Source: Acorus gramineus (taxonomy: Eukaryota; Streptophyta; Magnoliopsida; Acorales; Acoraceae). Taken from it: a stretch of DNA of 64,000 nt. A model generated the notes under the pieces. The model had not been told where the DNA came from and did not search any database. It saw only the letters and a program-made list of their open reading frames with translations. Position 1 is the stretch's first letter. Every line of letters begins with the position of its first letter. Positions 1 to 25,957 of the stretch are shown piece after piece. Location: positions 29,181,716-29,245,715 of the forward strand of contig CM060850.1 of NCBI GenBank assembly GCA_030737835.1. The letters run 5' to 3'. Position numbers and translations under genes: made by a program.

Positions 1-357
1 GGGTGAAGTTCTACACAGCTGTTTGCTACTCTGTTTGGTTGGCTAGAAATGCTACAATATTCAAGAACAGCACACCATAGCTAGAAAATATGTGGGAGGA
101 CAACAGTGCCTAATAAAATCTTGGAGAATCCACTGTGCAGGTGCCAAAAAGGTGATTTTGAGGAGAACAGCATCCAGATAAAGGCCTAATCTTACTTTTG
201 TTTGTAGTAAAGTACATGTTTTGTATAACCCTCTTCTACCTCCTCTGTACTCTTTTTCACCTTCATTTTTTTTTCTTTTTTCCTATCCTTCTAGAACTGT
301 ACCCCAAACTAAGTGGTACAATCCTAGTTTCTCAAAATAAAAAAATAAAAAAAATTA
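1..357 (+). mobile_element. 3' end of a non-LTR retrotransposon (LINE), cut by the left edge
   Basis: The first about 80 bases encode, in the frame starting with the GTG at base 4, a tail with the motif VWLARNATIFKN followed by a stop. This resembles the zinc-binding C-terminal region of plant LINE reverse transcriptases (W-x-x-RN-x-x-F). About 270 bases of non-coding sequence follow and end in an A-rich tail with AATAAAAAAATAAAAA near 337-356. The layout of coding end, 3' UTR and A-rich tail in plus orientation is that of a LINE 3' end. It probably sits in a BUD13 intron, antisense to that gene. The 5' part lies outside the window. Confidence 0.55.
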
Positions 358-1286
358 ATCAGTCAAGTTCTTTAAAAGGAAAAGCTCTAACAAATCATAT
401 TAAAGTAACTGTCATTTGGTTCATGTTTGCAAGTCATCTTGATATTATACCTGAAAACTGTGCGTTCCGCAAAATTTATGGTCAACTTCTACTTTGAGAA
501 CTTGCTCGATGGAACTATGGTGTCTGAAAAGTTCCAGTTCCCAAAGAAAAAGGATAAAGCTGGTATTAAGTGCTGAATCTAACAAACAATTTGTACAGTT
601 TCTTCAAAGAGTGTGGGAGCATAGAGCGCGCCCACAAATGCGTGCGTGTGACAGATAAGATTCAGATATTATTACTTTACAGTAGATCAAAGGATTATTA
701 GAATGATTTAATGAAAATGATTAAAAATTGATAGGTCGGCAATTGGAGTCATATTCATTAGCATAATCGAAGTGTTTTTACCTAAAACAAAATATGTATA
801 AGCCATGTAAATCACATCTGGCACACTAGGTAATCTTCTGTGCAATGGTATTCTAACATAATAGTGAACGTCTATCAAATGATGGTGCAGAATAACACTT
901 GAGAGGATATTTCGATTGTGCATTTCTTACTGCGTACTTCTATTTCATCCAAACAATAGTGAATTACATGTTTTCCGATTTTCGAAACCAGAATTTAAAA
1001 AAAAATGGTTTTACAAACATCAGTTGTATACATCCACACAACCAAATTCCTAACTCTGGATGGTTCTTGGAATACAATTCCAGAAAATAAATGAGACAGT
1101 CATTAAAAACCACTCTTTATCAACACTTCTTATACTCTGATTTCTATTTTTTTTAATTTAATGGAAATTACTCCAATTTCTATAGTTCTATATAGTAAGC
1201 TCATGTGTGAAATAAATAAAATGCACAACTCCAGAGGCCTGAGCCAAAGGGACAAAACAGTTTAGATGTGCAAACGAATAAAGTAC

Positions 1287-2688
1287 CTTGGGTTTCTCTT
1301 CTTTCTTCTGGGACTTCAAGAACTCATCCTTTGTTATACGATTGCCTGCAAGGATATCAAAGCAAACAAATTTCACTTACACTTTGCAAGAGTATACATA
1401 AAGTGTAGTATAGCATACATCATCACCGATTTCAAAATTCGTGCAGCATTGAAGTGTGTATGATAGCATATGAAATTCATTAAATATATAAGCTTTATTG
1501 ACCTTTTTTATCACGATATACAGGTTCCGCGCCCCTCCCACTTAAAGATGGATCCATTTGGGCAAACCTGCGGGCATGTGCATTTACCTGATTAATTAAA
1601 AATCAAAACCAAATCAAAGGACTGCAATGCATCCATGCTTCATGTACAAATTTGAAATAAGACCACATAATAAGATGATTTGTTCTCATTGATGTATTTT
1701 CAACATTTAATTATAAGATCCTGTCAGTGCTATATGGTACTGGAAGCTAAAGAACAGCAGTTTTAAAATCAAGTTTTTTTTTTTGTTGGATTGAAAGAGG
1801 ATTTTTTAAAATCAAGTTTTAAAATCAAGTTGGGTAAAAGAAGAGAATGAGTAACCATTTATTGTCCTCCCTCCTCTTCATATCGATATCTTTCTTGATC
1901 TCTTTGCCCGTGAACAACCCCGCTCTCTTAATCTCTTTCTTTGGAGAAGAACCTCTCCTCGCCTTCCTCGGTGGTGAGAGATCCTCCCTCGAATCCACCG
2001 GACCACCACCACGGCTCCTCCGCGGCGGAGACAAATCATCACCAGCTGACGTGACTCGAGGAGGCCTAGACCGACGAGGGGGTGAAAGGTCGCCGTCCAC
2101 CGTCTTTGGAGGAGTGTCAACTTCCGAAGAGCGGTGACGGGTCCGCCGGGGTGGAGAGAGGTCATCCTGTCCCGGGTCAGGCTCAGGCTCAGGCTCAGGT
2201 GACTCAAAGCGCCTCTGCCGGGGAGGGGAAAGGTCAGCATCCACCGTCGACGAGGGTTTCGCATCATCATTGATCGTGACCCAGCCACTCCCGTCTTCGG
2301 AGATGGCGTTATAAGGCCGTCTCGATCGGATCATCTCCAATCGCCTCATCCGTTTCACTTCGATGTCCTCGTCCACCTGTGGATTGTCCCCATCTGAAGA
2401 AACAAAAATTATCAAAAAAAAATCAACGGCTAGGGTTAGGGTTAGGGTTTTGGGGGAGTTACCAGAGGAGCTCTCGTCGTCGGCTTCGATCTTCACTGGT
2501 TTCTGCCAGACGGGGTCTCCATCGACGACGAGGACACCTCCCGCGACGGAGCTGGATGAGGCGGCGTTTGATTTTCCCGGCTTCTTCTTCTTTTTCTTCT
2601 TCTTATTATCGTCTTCGTTGCCGCTCTGGTACCTCTTCAGGTAGTCCTTCAGTGGGACCGAAGAGGGTGCGGCAGCGGAGGCCGCCAT
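1287..2688 (-). CDS. BUD13: BUD13-like pre-mRNA splicing factor (RES complex), 5' four exons, 3' part beyond left edge
   Basis: Exons on the minus strand are 2688-2463, 2393-1856, 1567-1503 and 1345-1287. All have GT-AG borders and matching phases. The start at 2688 gives the family-typical N-terminus with LKDYLKRYQS followed by a lysine-rich block. The motifs VLVVDGDPVWQKP, PQVDEDIEVKRMRRLE and RPYNAISEDGSGWV are BUD13 hallmarks. Five DLSPPR repeats follow, then MDPSLSGRGAEPVYRDK. BUD13 belongs to the retention and splicing (RES) complex on activated spliceosomes in the nucleus. About 296 residues are visible, and the conserved C-terminal half is missing, presumably left of base 1. A LINE end occupies the intron after exon 4. 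A longer in-frame start at 2778 is GTG, not ATG, so it was not used. Confidence 0.88.
2431..2452 (-). promoter_or_regulatory. Telo-box / telomere-like repeat in BUD13 intron 1
   Basis: Read on the minus strand, the 69-bp first intron (2462-2394) begins with three consecutive CCCTAA-type units. Such telo-boxes near the start of plant housekeeping genes are known to bind telobox proteins and to favour expression in cycling cells. A regulatory role here is inferred. Confidence 0.4.
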
Positions 2689-2988
2689 TGTTGAGACGTC
2701 AGAAGACGAGACAAAAGAGAGAGACTCCCCCTCTCCCCCCCCTTCGAAGGTCTCTTTGCGGAGGACTGAATGAAACACGTATCGTTACTGATAAGTGTCG
2801 TAGGGCTTAAGTTTTGGGCCATTGGCACATGAGCGGGCGGTTCCGGTTATTTCCACCCCGCAAAAAACTGAACTCATCCCACAGCCCCTCAATGTTCAAG
2901 GGGTGTTTTTTTTTTTCCATTACCTTGTTTCTCCATCCCACCCCAAAAAATATTTTTTTTATGGGGTGGATAACTAAGGAAAATGGTA

Positions 2989-3519
2989 GGCCCGTCAATC
3001 GAACGAATCGGATGGGTCCATATCCGTATCCGAACAAATATCTGTATCGGATATCCGATTGATATTTCAAAACACATATCCGTATCCGATTTGAAAATCC
3101 AGATACGGATTCAGATAATATTCGAAATATCTGAACCAGATTAAAATATAAAAATAATTTATAAAATCTTAAGTCTTAACATGGTTAAATAGGTATCTAC
3201 CAAAGACATAAAAATACAAATCCTAATATAGTTAAACAAGTATTTAACATAGTTAAATAGGTTTGTGTTTTGCCCTAGATCATAAGCCATTGGATTTTCA
3301 TTTAAGGATTGAAACTAATTCTAACGTATATAAATAAAATAACAGTTCGGATACAGATATTGTTTGGATCAAATATATGCTATATCCGATCCGATCCGAA
3401 ATTTTTTGGATACGGATAATTTAGTTCGGATACGGATTTTCGAATATCAGATATTTTATGTATTTTTTTTATATGGATTCGAATTGGATACGGATATTAT
3501 TTCGGATAATTGACAGGCT
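2989..3519. mobile_element. GGATA/TATCC-rich inverted-repeat element (unclassified MITE-like)
   Basis: The left end reads GCCCGTCAAT at 2990-2999 and the right end reads ATTGACAGGC at 3509-3518, which are near-perfect inverted repeats. Both arms are packed with TATCCGTATCC and GGATACGGAT motifs and the middle is AT-rich, with no coding frame. Related sequence occurs at 5537-6043, 57404-57875 and more weakly at 10460-10620. No superfamily is assigned because no clear target duplication was seen. Confidence 0.5.
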
Positions 3520-4970
3520 TAAGAAATGGAGAGAGAGAGAGAAAGAGAGAAGAAAAATGAGAAAGAGAAGCTGGCTAGGGGGGAGGCAGTGCTAGATGGC
3601 GCAGGGGAGGAAGGGGATGGACTAGAGGAAGAGGGTGGTGGCGGACTCCATCCGACCAAAGGAAATGCCGGTGAGACCGACATGCTCAACATTTGTGATG
3701 CTAGAAAGATTGTCTTATTTTGAAATAAACTTTCCTTCCCTACATGTGGTCCTTCTCGAATCAATTTTGGACGGTCGAGCATCGATTTATCTTTATGTCA
3801 ACTTTATTCTCATTATTATGAATAGAAAGATATAAATTTACTGGTAAAATCACGATGATGGAATATCCAAATAATTCACTGCTCATTATTTCAATGTAGA
3901 ATCTTAAACGTCACATCGATCCAATGACTTTAGTTTTTTTTTTTCTCTTCGTTTGGTAGGGTGAGGGATGACAACGAGGACTAGATAGCTGATCCAATAA
4001 TTCTACTTTGAAAAGAATGAAAGCAAAATGTATCTAGTATCTACCCTATCGCGGGGACCATCCCAATAGTAAAATTATTGAGTTGCAAATTTTTTTTCTT
4101 TTTTACAAAGTGATTTAGAGGACAAGATATTCTAACCATACAATGAGAACTCATTATCAATTCTATATTTCTATACAAACTTTGATCGATGTGGGTTTAG
4201 AAAAATACAGTGAGTTAAACATCCCACTAGAATATGTGATTTAATTTTTTTACCTGCATCCAACAGATATGAAAGGCTCGATCATAGACAAACCGAAACA
4301 TTATTTTTTGTCTTTACATATTCTTTAATTTTTTAGGTTTTTGGAACAAGGAAGATCGATGTATTTAAGGTTATTAAATTTTGAGCTTATGGATTCAGTC
4401 ATTAAGATAAAGAATGATGATGATAACAATAAATCTAGAAACAAAAAAACTTTAACACTTAAATTTAAGACTTTTTAAGCTAATTTTAAAATATATAACA
4501 CTTAAAAAATATATATATAATATGTCTTATTGTCATCTCTCTACATCTATAATCAATGGAGTCATAAAATTTAATGAAAATTTAGATCACTAACATAAGT
4601 CATTTTAATAATAATTTTTTAATCATTCTATAATCCAATGTACGACATAATTTTTTTTTAAAAAAATAAAAAATTATTAATATATTTTAATATATATCTT
4701 ATTTTCTGTAAGAGAGTATAATTTAAAAACAAAAATGGGTGTGGTTGCAATTGGTGATGTAATTAGGACTGATCTTTTTCCTTTTCAAAATCAATCGGGG
4801 CCATCAAATTTTTTAATCGATCGGTGACAGAAAAAATGGATCGAATTTCAATTTTGAATCACACGCGACAGTTTCAACTTTGAATAAAAAATAAAACATG
4901 AAAAGTGCATTATTTTCGCGGGGATCTTGAACTTGACTCGTCGTCGTCGCCTTTTCTTTCTTTTTCTCTT
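3520..4970. other. Intergenic spacer between BUD13 and the UMP-CMP kinase gene
   Basis: This stretch is AT-rich apart from a GA-rich low-complexity run at 3527-3620. The open frame through that run is repetitive and not gene-like. No exon, RNA gene or clear element was recognised. Confidence 0.6.
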
Positions 4971-4977
4971 GCGGCCT

Positions 4978-4985
4978 ATATAAAG
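4978..4985 (+). promoter_or_regulatory. TATA box of the UMP-CMP kinase gene
   Basis: TATATAAA lies just upstream of a pyrimidine-rich leader. Transcription would start about 30 bases on, near 5010-5015. The leader exon is then predicted to end at 5188 (CTTCAG|GTACGG). The assignment follows from position relative to the downstream gene. Confidence 0.55.
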
Positions 4986-5188
4986 CCCCCCTTTTAGAAT
5001 CAATTCGATGCCCCACTTTTTTTCCTCTTATTCTCAGATCTCGATTCGAATTCAATAACGTCCTTTCCTTTTTTGGATTCCCCCTCCATTTCATCCCTAT
5101 TTAATCGACAGCAAAAGCGAGATCTCTTTCAGGGTTGGTTGATTCGTCGCCGTAGCTCCTCCGCTTCTTCCCCTCTCGATCTCTTCAG

Positions 5189-5834
5189 GTACGGATCCGA
5201 TATCGTCTTTTGAGTGGTACTTGTTCAGATCTGATTCGGTTTTCGAAATCTCCGTTTTGAATGGTTTGCGTACTTGCATTGTCAGGTTTTCTGTGAATCT
5301 CCGTTGTAGATCTGTTTGTCTTCAGATTTGTTTGGTGTTGCATGGTTTCTTCTTTAGATCGTGGTCTTCTCGAGTGATATTATGTGTTTGTGTCATATAA
5401 CATCTTGAATTTGCTAGGTGGATCTGAGATGATTTTCAGAGAGAGAAGGATTTCTGGTTTTGATTGAGCTGACCTCGTTTCATGTGTGGAAATGCATTGT
5501 TTGTTTACTTTGAAAAGGCAGATTCATTTGTACATGAGCCTGTAAACGGATCTGATATGGATCATATCCTATTCTAAATCATTCATATATTAATATTCAG
5601 ATTATGATCTTTTCGGATTTGAATTGGATACAAATATTTTTTTTTTGGATAATTGACGTGTTTGAATATGAAACTTTTGGGTGATGAGATATTGAGGTGA
5701 CATATTAAAGCGATGAGAGAATTAAAATCGAGACTTCAGGCTTCTCGTATCATACAACGAAAATAAAATAGTTATTTAAATTTTTATGATTATGATGAAC
5801 TATGCAAGATAAATGAATTTGAACAATATACAAT

Positions 5835-5896
<62 letters not shown>

Positions 5897-6591
5897 TTTT
5901 AATATATGTCGGATTCAAATATTTTCATAGCAGATACATGATATACTTATCCGTACTCTAGATATTTAAATATTGGATAATTTCTGTTTTTTGGATACTG
6001 ATCTAGAGTGGAGGCATATATTTTTTAGATGATTGACAAGCTTAACTGTATTATGGTGATGAAGAATCCATCATTAGTTGAAAAAAATATTTGGATACAC
6101 AAAATTACCCACAACCCTATGCATTGAGTAAGCCCAGAGAATTCAAACTTGAGATCCATGGGAAGCAACCTCATATCTCTAACAAAAGTGCCAACCCCAT
6201 GTGGACATCGAATATTCTTTTTGAAATTATTATAATGCATTTTTTTACCTTCTATGATATTACAAATATTTTTGTGTAAATGTGACAATTTCTCATATTT
6301 TTTCCCCTTTTCTTGGATGTACGTAAGCTTTGAATGTGCATGCAAATTGAGATGCTCTTATGAACACAGTTCCATTATGGTTTTCTGTTATTTTGTACAA
6401 TTGTTGAGACTTTAATTAACATAAAGCAAATCCATTTGGAACTATATAGACTAGAAAGATCATTTTTTTTGTTTGAACTACTTATTTTCTTGAGTTAATT
6501 TGATTTAATCCAAATACACACTGCAAAGTTTTTTTTGCATTGAATTATCTTGCAATATTGATCAGCAGCTAATACTTGTAGACCTGTTCAG
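5189..6591 (+). other. Leader intron of the UMP-CMP kinase gene with nested repeats
   Basis: The donor at 5189 follows a leader exon and the acceptor is TTCAG near 6591. Within lie GGATA-type repeat sequence at 5537-6043 (right-end motifs at about 5650 and 6032), an (AT)n tract at 5840-5893, and a tRNA-like SINE fragment at 6075-6201. The exact acceptor is uncertain because an alternative AG lies near 6565. Confidence 0.5.
6075..6201 (-). mobile_element. tRNA-derived SINE-like copy 1
   Basis: Read on the minus strand it carries a box-B-like stretch (CAAGTTTGAATTC) and, upstream, a degenerate box-A region, and it ends toward an A-rich 3' side. It aligns by eye with 62953-63125 (minus) and 17985-18065 (plus). 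No full-length consensus could be built. Confidence 0.4.
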
Positions 6592-6625
6592 GTACAGCGT
6601 TTAATCTTTTTTGTAATCGGCACCA

Positions 6626-10104
<3,479 letters not shown>

Positions 10105-10359
10105 TAAGGCTTTTTTATTCAACTGATTATATTTCTCCAAATGTCATTGCAATTGCATAGTATATGATGTGCATAACTGTATAGCTTGGGATTCTGTTTT
10201 TGGTTGCAAAACCAGTAACCCTGATAGACCTGAAAGTGGTTCTGAAAATGTCTTCAGAAGAACTGGCCAAATATATTAGCTTCATTGGATGCTTTAAACT
10301 GTAGACAGATGGAATAAGGAGCAGATATGGATCTGTGTCTCTTAACAAACATTATCCTC

Positions 10360-11971
<1,612 letters not shown>

Positions 11972-12189
11972 CTTTTTTTTGAATCCATCTCACATCAATA
12001 ACTCAATCCCTTCCCCTTATAGGTAGTTTTAGACATGTTTCTTTCACAGTGGATACCTGAATCAAGAGGTTAAGGTTTAAGGATAAGTTGTCATAATTTT
12101 ATAGGATAAAAAATTCATCAATTTTGTTTATATTTATATCTGTTAAAATTAGGACAAAAAAGTATGGATAAATGTTATCCCAGATTTTA

Positions 12190-12633
12190 GCCCCCATTTG
12201 TTTTGGGAATAAGCTCTTGAATAACCTCGGATAAGGGATAAATGGTGTTTGGAAACCCCGGATAACCTCTGATAAAGTATGTCAAAATAAACAGGTATAA
12301 AGTGGTATATGGATTCCAACCAACCCTTATAATTAAAGTTATCCTAGATTATTCCACTAAAAAAATATGTGAGCTTATTGTCAAATCAACTGTGATCACC
12401 TCTTATAAATCACCTATCAAATCAACTATCATTATTTTTTCACCTTTTATAAATCATTATCTATACTTTATTCACATTTTACCCAAACAATAAAACATTT
12501 ATTCTTCCGTTTACCAATGAGAATAATTCAAAACACAACCAAACACAAAATCACTTTATCCTTATTTATATTCACTTATGCTTGAATAAATATATACCCA
12601 AGAAAAAATCTTATTCCCGTTCTAAACGGGGGC
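12190..12633. mobile_element. Tourist-like (PIF/Harbinger) MITE, family A copy 1
   Basis: The ends are GCCCCCATTTGTTT and, inverted, GCCCCCGTTTAGAA. The element is flanked on both sides by TTA (12187-12189 and 12634-12636), the 3-bp target duplication of PIF/Harbinger-type elements. It is 444 bp long and non-coding. It aligns nearly end to end with 30118-30560. Confidence 0.75.
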
Positions 12634-12919
12634 TTAGGTATAACAAATATCACCGTTTTCATTTCAAAATTGCACCAATTATCTTCAATTTATCCCGATT
12701 ATTTTTATATCAAACGGAGATAAACTGTCAATTCGATCACTTATCTTTATAACTATCTCTTATCCCACTGCTTATTTGCTTACCAAACCATCCCGAAGTG
12801 TCCGAACTTTCGTCACTAAAGCAGCGAAGAAGACAATATCATCTGAAATGGAAACAGATGTTCAAAACACACTCACCAAAAACAAAACCCACAAATTTAC
12901 TTCCCGTGTCTTCCCTCCT

Positions 12920-14015
12920 CTAATCCACAAAGATGATACCATTCTCTTTAATGGTGTCGATGACGATCCCGAGCCTCCCCTCGACCCTCTCGTCCTTCCT
13001 CGGCTCGAACGAAACCGCGAACACGTCCGCCTCCTTCGACCGTTCCGCGATGAGCCTCCCGATCGTCCTACAGGCGTCCACATCGATGAGCGAAGGCAGG
13101 GTGTTCCTGAGGTCCTTGGCGTTCGTGCTCGCGACGGAGACGACCTTGCTCGTCCCCCTGTGGACCACCTTCGCGTGGACGTACCTCTTCGAGAAGAAGA
13201 CGTTCAGCAGGAACGGCCTCATGTACATGTCCGTCCTCTGCTTCCATGATTTCCGGCTCGGTCTCTTCGCCGCCTCTCCGCGGGACCTCCGCGTCCACGC
13301 CGCTTGAACCACGCCCACCTGTGATTGGGGAGGATTTTGATGAGAAGAATGGAGAAGACGAAGAATTCATCCTTCTCATAAAACCAATTTTAGAAGATTT
13401 CATGGAATGAGAAATTTTGTCTAGGATATGCGATAATGAACAAATGAATTGAGAATTTCATACGCATTTTTTTTTTTTGGTGTTCCAACATTCTCGTTCA
13501 GTTGGAAATACTTAAGAAAATTGTATTTCGAATCATTCGTTCTCGTGATTTGGGGAGGATTTGATCATAAGAACAAGAAGAAGAGAGAGAATTCCTAGGT
13601 GTCTCAGTAAAACAAGAATGAGAATGAACACAAAACTAATACGTTGGAATAATCAAGAAAATTGAATTTGAAATCCTTCGTTCTTGTGTTTGTTCCTGGA
13701 CATTCGAAGCAAAATTTATTCTTCTACAGAATCGATCTGAACTAGAATCTTAGAAAGGAGGAATTCTCCTTCTGGAGTTGCCAAAAGTGGTCCGTGTGTG
13801 CCTGGAAAGTGTTTGATGAGTGGTATTAGAGAGAGAGAGAGAGAGAGGACCTGATGTTGTGGTGGGAGATGGGGAGGGGAACGGGTGAGGGAGATGGGGA
13901 GTTGGGGGAGTGAAGAAGACCACGAAAGCTGAGACGGTGTTGTGGATCTGTTGCGGTGCGTCTGCGGCGGTTGTAGGAGAAGTGACGCTGGCGTAGCAGC
14001 GTATGCGCAAGCCAT
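12920..14015 (-). CDS. Ribosomal protein uL18 (L18p/L5e) family, probably organelle-targeted, two exons
   Basis: Exon 1 is 14015-13851 (55 codons) and exon 2 is 13318-12920, joined by a 532-bp GT-AG intron in phase 0, for 187 residues. The long frame of exon 2 has no ATG upstream: its apparent start at 13318 is a GTG lying right after an acceptor CAG. The first exon is therefore needed. It encodes MACAYAATPASLLLQPP, rich in Ser, Thr, Pro and Ala and poor in acidic residues, like a plastid or mitochondrial transit peptide. Exon 2 carries the uL18 fold: FFSKRYVHAKVV, KDLRNTLPSLIDVDACRTIGRLIAERS, and a C-terminal GIVIDTIKENGIIF. uL18 proteins bind 5S rRNA. Plants have several divergent members whose exact role is unclear. 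Joining of the two exons is inferred from phase and splice signals. Confidence 0.7.
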
Positions 14016-14049
14016 CTCTGTTTCTCTCTCACTCTTTCTCACACTCACG

Positions 14050-15160
14050 CGCAGACAGTCTGAGCTCTCTCGCGCGCGTGATGGATGAGGGAACCGATTT
14101 TTATAGAGGGGACTCGGGTTACGAACTTACGATAGGCCTCCCATCCCGGTGAGATTTATAGGGTTACGTTTACCTCATCCCGATAGACCTGAAAATGGAG
14201 ATACACTAGTAACGTTGTAAAAAAGTAAAGGGAATAATATTCAGATACACTATTGTAAAAATTTGATTTTAATTTTTGGGTTTTTTTATTTTAAGTTATT
14301 GTAAACTATATAATTTAGAGATAGATCTCTCCCCCTTTTCATATTATTCTTCAAATTTAAAGGATATATTTTTTATTAATCATTAAGGGGATCTGGTACT
14401 AAATTGTTTGGTTTTCTTGTTAGTCCTTGGGAGGGATTAAAAATGAACATATTCTTTGAACGTGGAGATTTAAACTGTAATATAAAAAAGTGAGAGATCA
14501 ATCACCAAATCATATAGTTTATTAGGACTTTGAAAACATAAAATATGATAAATTGCAAGAGACTATTTTTGGACTACAAAGTAAATTGCACAACGGGTTG
14601 AATATATTAATTTAAAACCAATAATAAATATCAGAAAAATTTAGGTGAAGATTTAGATTTATAGTTTCAAATTAACCATTGGAGGGGAATGCATTTTTTT
14701 TTAATATAACTGTATTTGATCATTTTAAATAGTATGGTTTGGATGAGTATTTTTCTTTTTAAAAAAGTGTGCTGATATAATCTCCACGTCTAAACATATA
14801 CTAGACTATCTCATATGTACTCTGTCACGAAAACTGTAAATATATTTACATTTGGGATTTTTACTTCACATGAGTATGCATTTTATTTTATTTTATAAAA
14901 AAATATACTTTATTAGCCATACGTATATTTACAAAAAATATATATATATCAAAACACTATGGCTGAATGTAACATTTTCCTTCAAAAAAACATTCTTATG
15001 TTGATAAGCTAAATTGATTCTAGTAACAGAGAACAACCTTTACTTGCCACATATTAATAATAATCATATAACATTTTACATCTGACTCCTGGTCTAATCC
15101 CTTCCTTCGTTGCTCCCAATAACATAATTCTGATGCATAGCAAAATTGTCTCAAAACACA
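14050..15160. other. AT-rich spacer between uL18-like gene and XRN gene
   Basis: CT/GA-rich sequence near 14020-14080 is probably the leader or promoter side of the uL18-like gene. The remainder is AT-rich without recognised exons or elements. Confidence 0.5.
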
Positions 15161-25737
<10,577 letters not shown>

Positions 25738-25957
25738 TGTTCAATCTCACAAAAATCTAGGATTTAGGGTTTTAGGAGATTTTTCCAGTCCTTTTGGACG
25801 GGGAAAACCATAAAATGACTAAAATGTCCTCTCACAAAACGAGATTCAAATTACATTTCAGCCCCTCAAAATATAATAATTTACTGAACAAGTCCCTATT
25901 ATGTCAACTACATGTCCATCCATCGATCGATCGATCAAGAGAGAGGAGGAGCTGGAG
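25738..25957. promoter_or_regulatory. Shared 220-bp promoter between XRN (-) and maMYB (+)
   Basis: The two start codons are divergent and 220 bp apart, so both leaders and core promoters lie here. A telo-box-like TTTAGGGTTTT is at 25763-25773 (AAAACCCTAAA on the XRN strand). A GATC tandem run lies at about 25922-25937, close to the maMYB start. No clear TATA box is visible. Confidence 0.55.

Noticed and set aside
1878-2288. Long frames in other phases over the BUD13 exon 2 region
   Set aside because: They overlap the proline/arginine-rich BUD13 exon and have biased low-complexity translations. The BUD13 frame has family motifs.
3526-3723. 65-codon plus-strand frame rich in Glu, Arg and Gly
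   Set aside because: It is a translation of a GA repeat, with no domain, no conserved start and no splice context.
5840-5893. Long (AT)n tract as a possible origin or regulatory site
   Set aside because: Simple (AT)n microsatellites are common in plant introns, and a second at 54127-54182 behaves the same.
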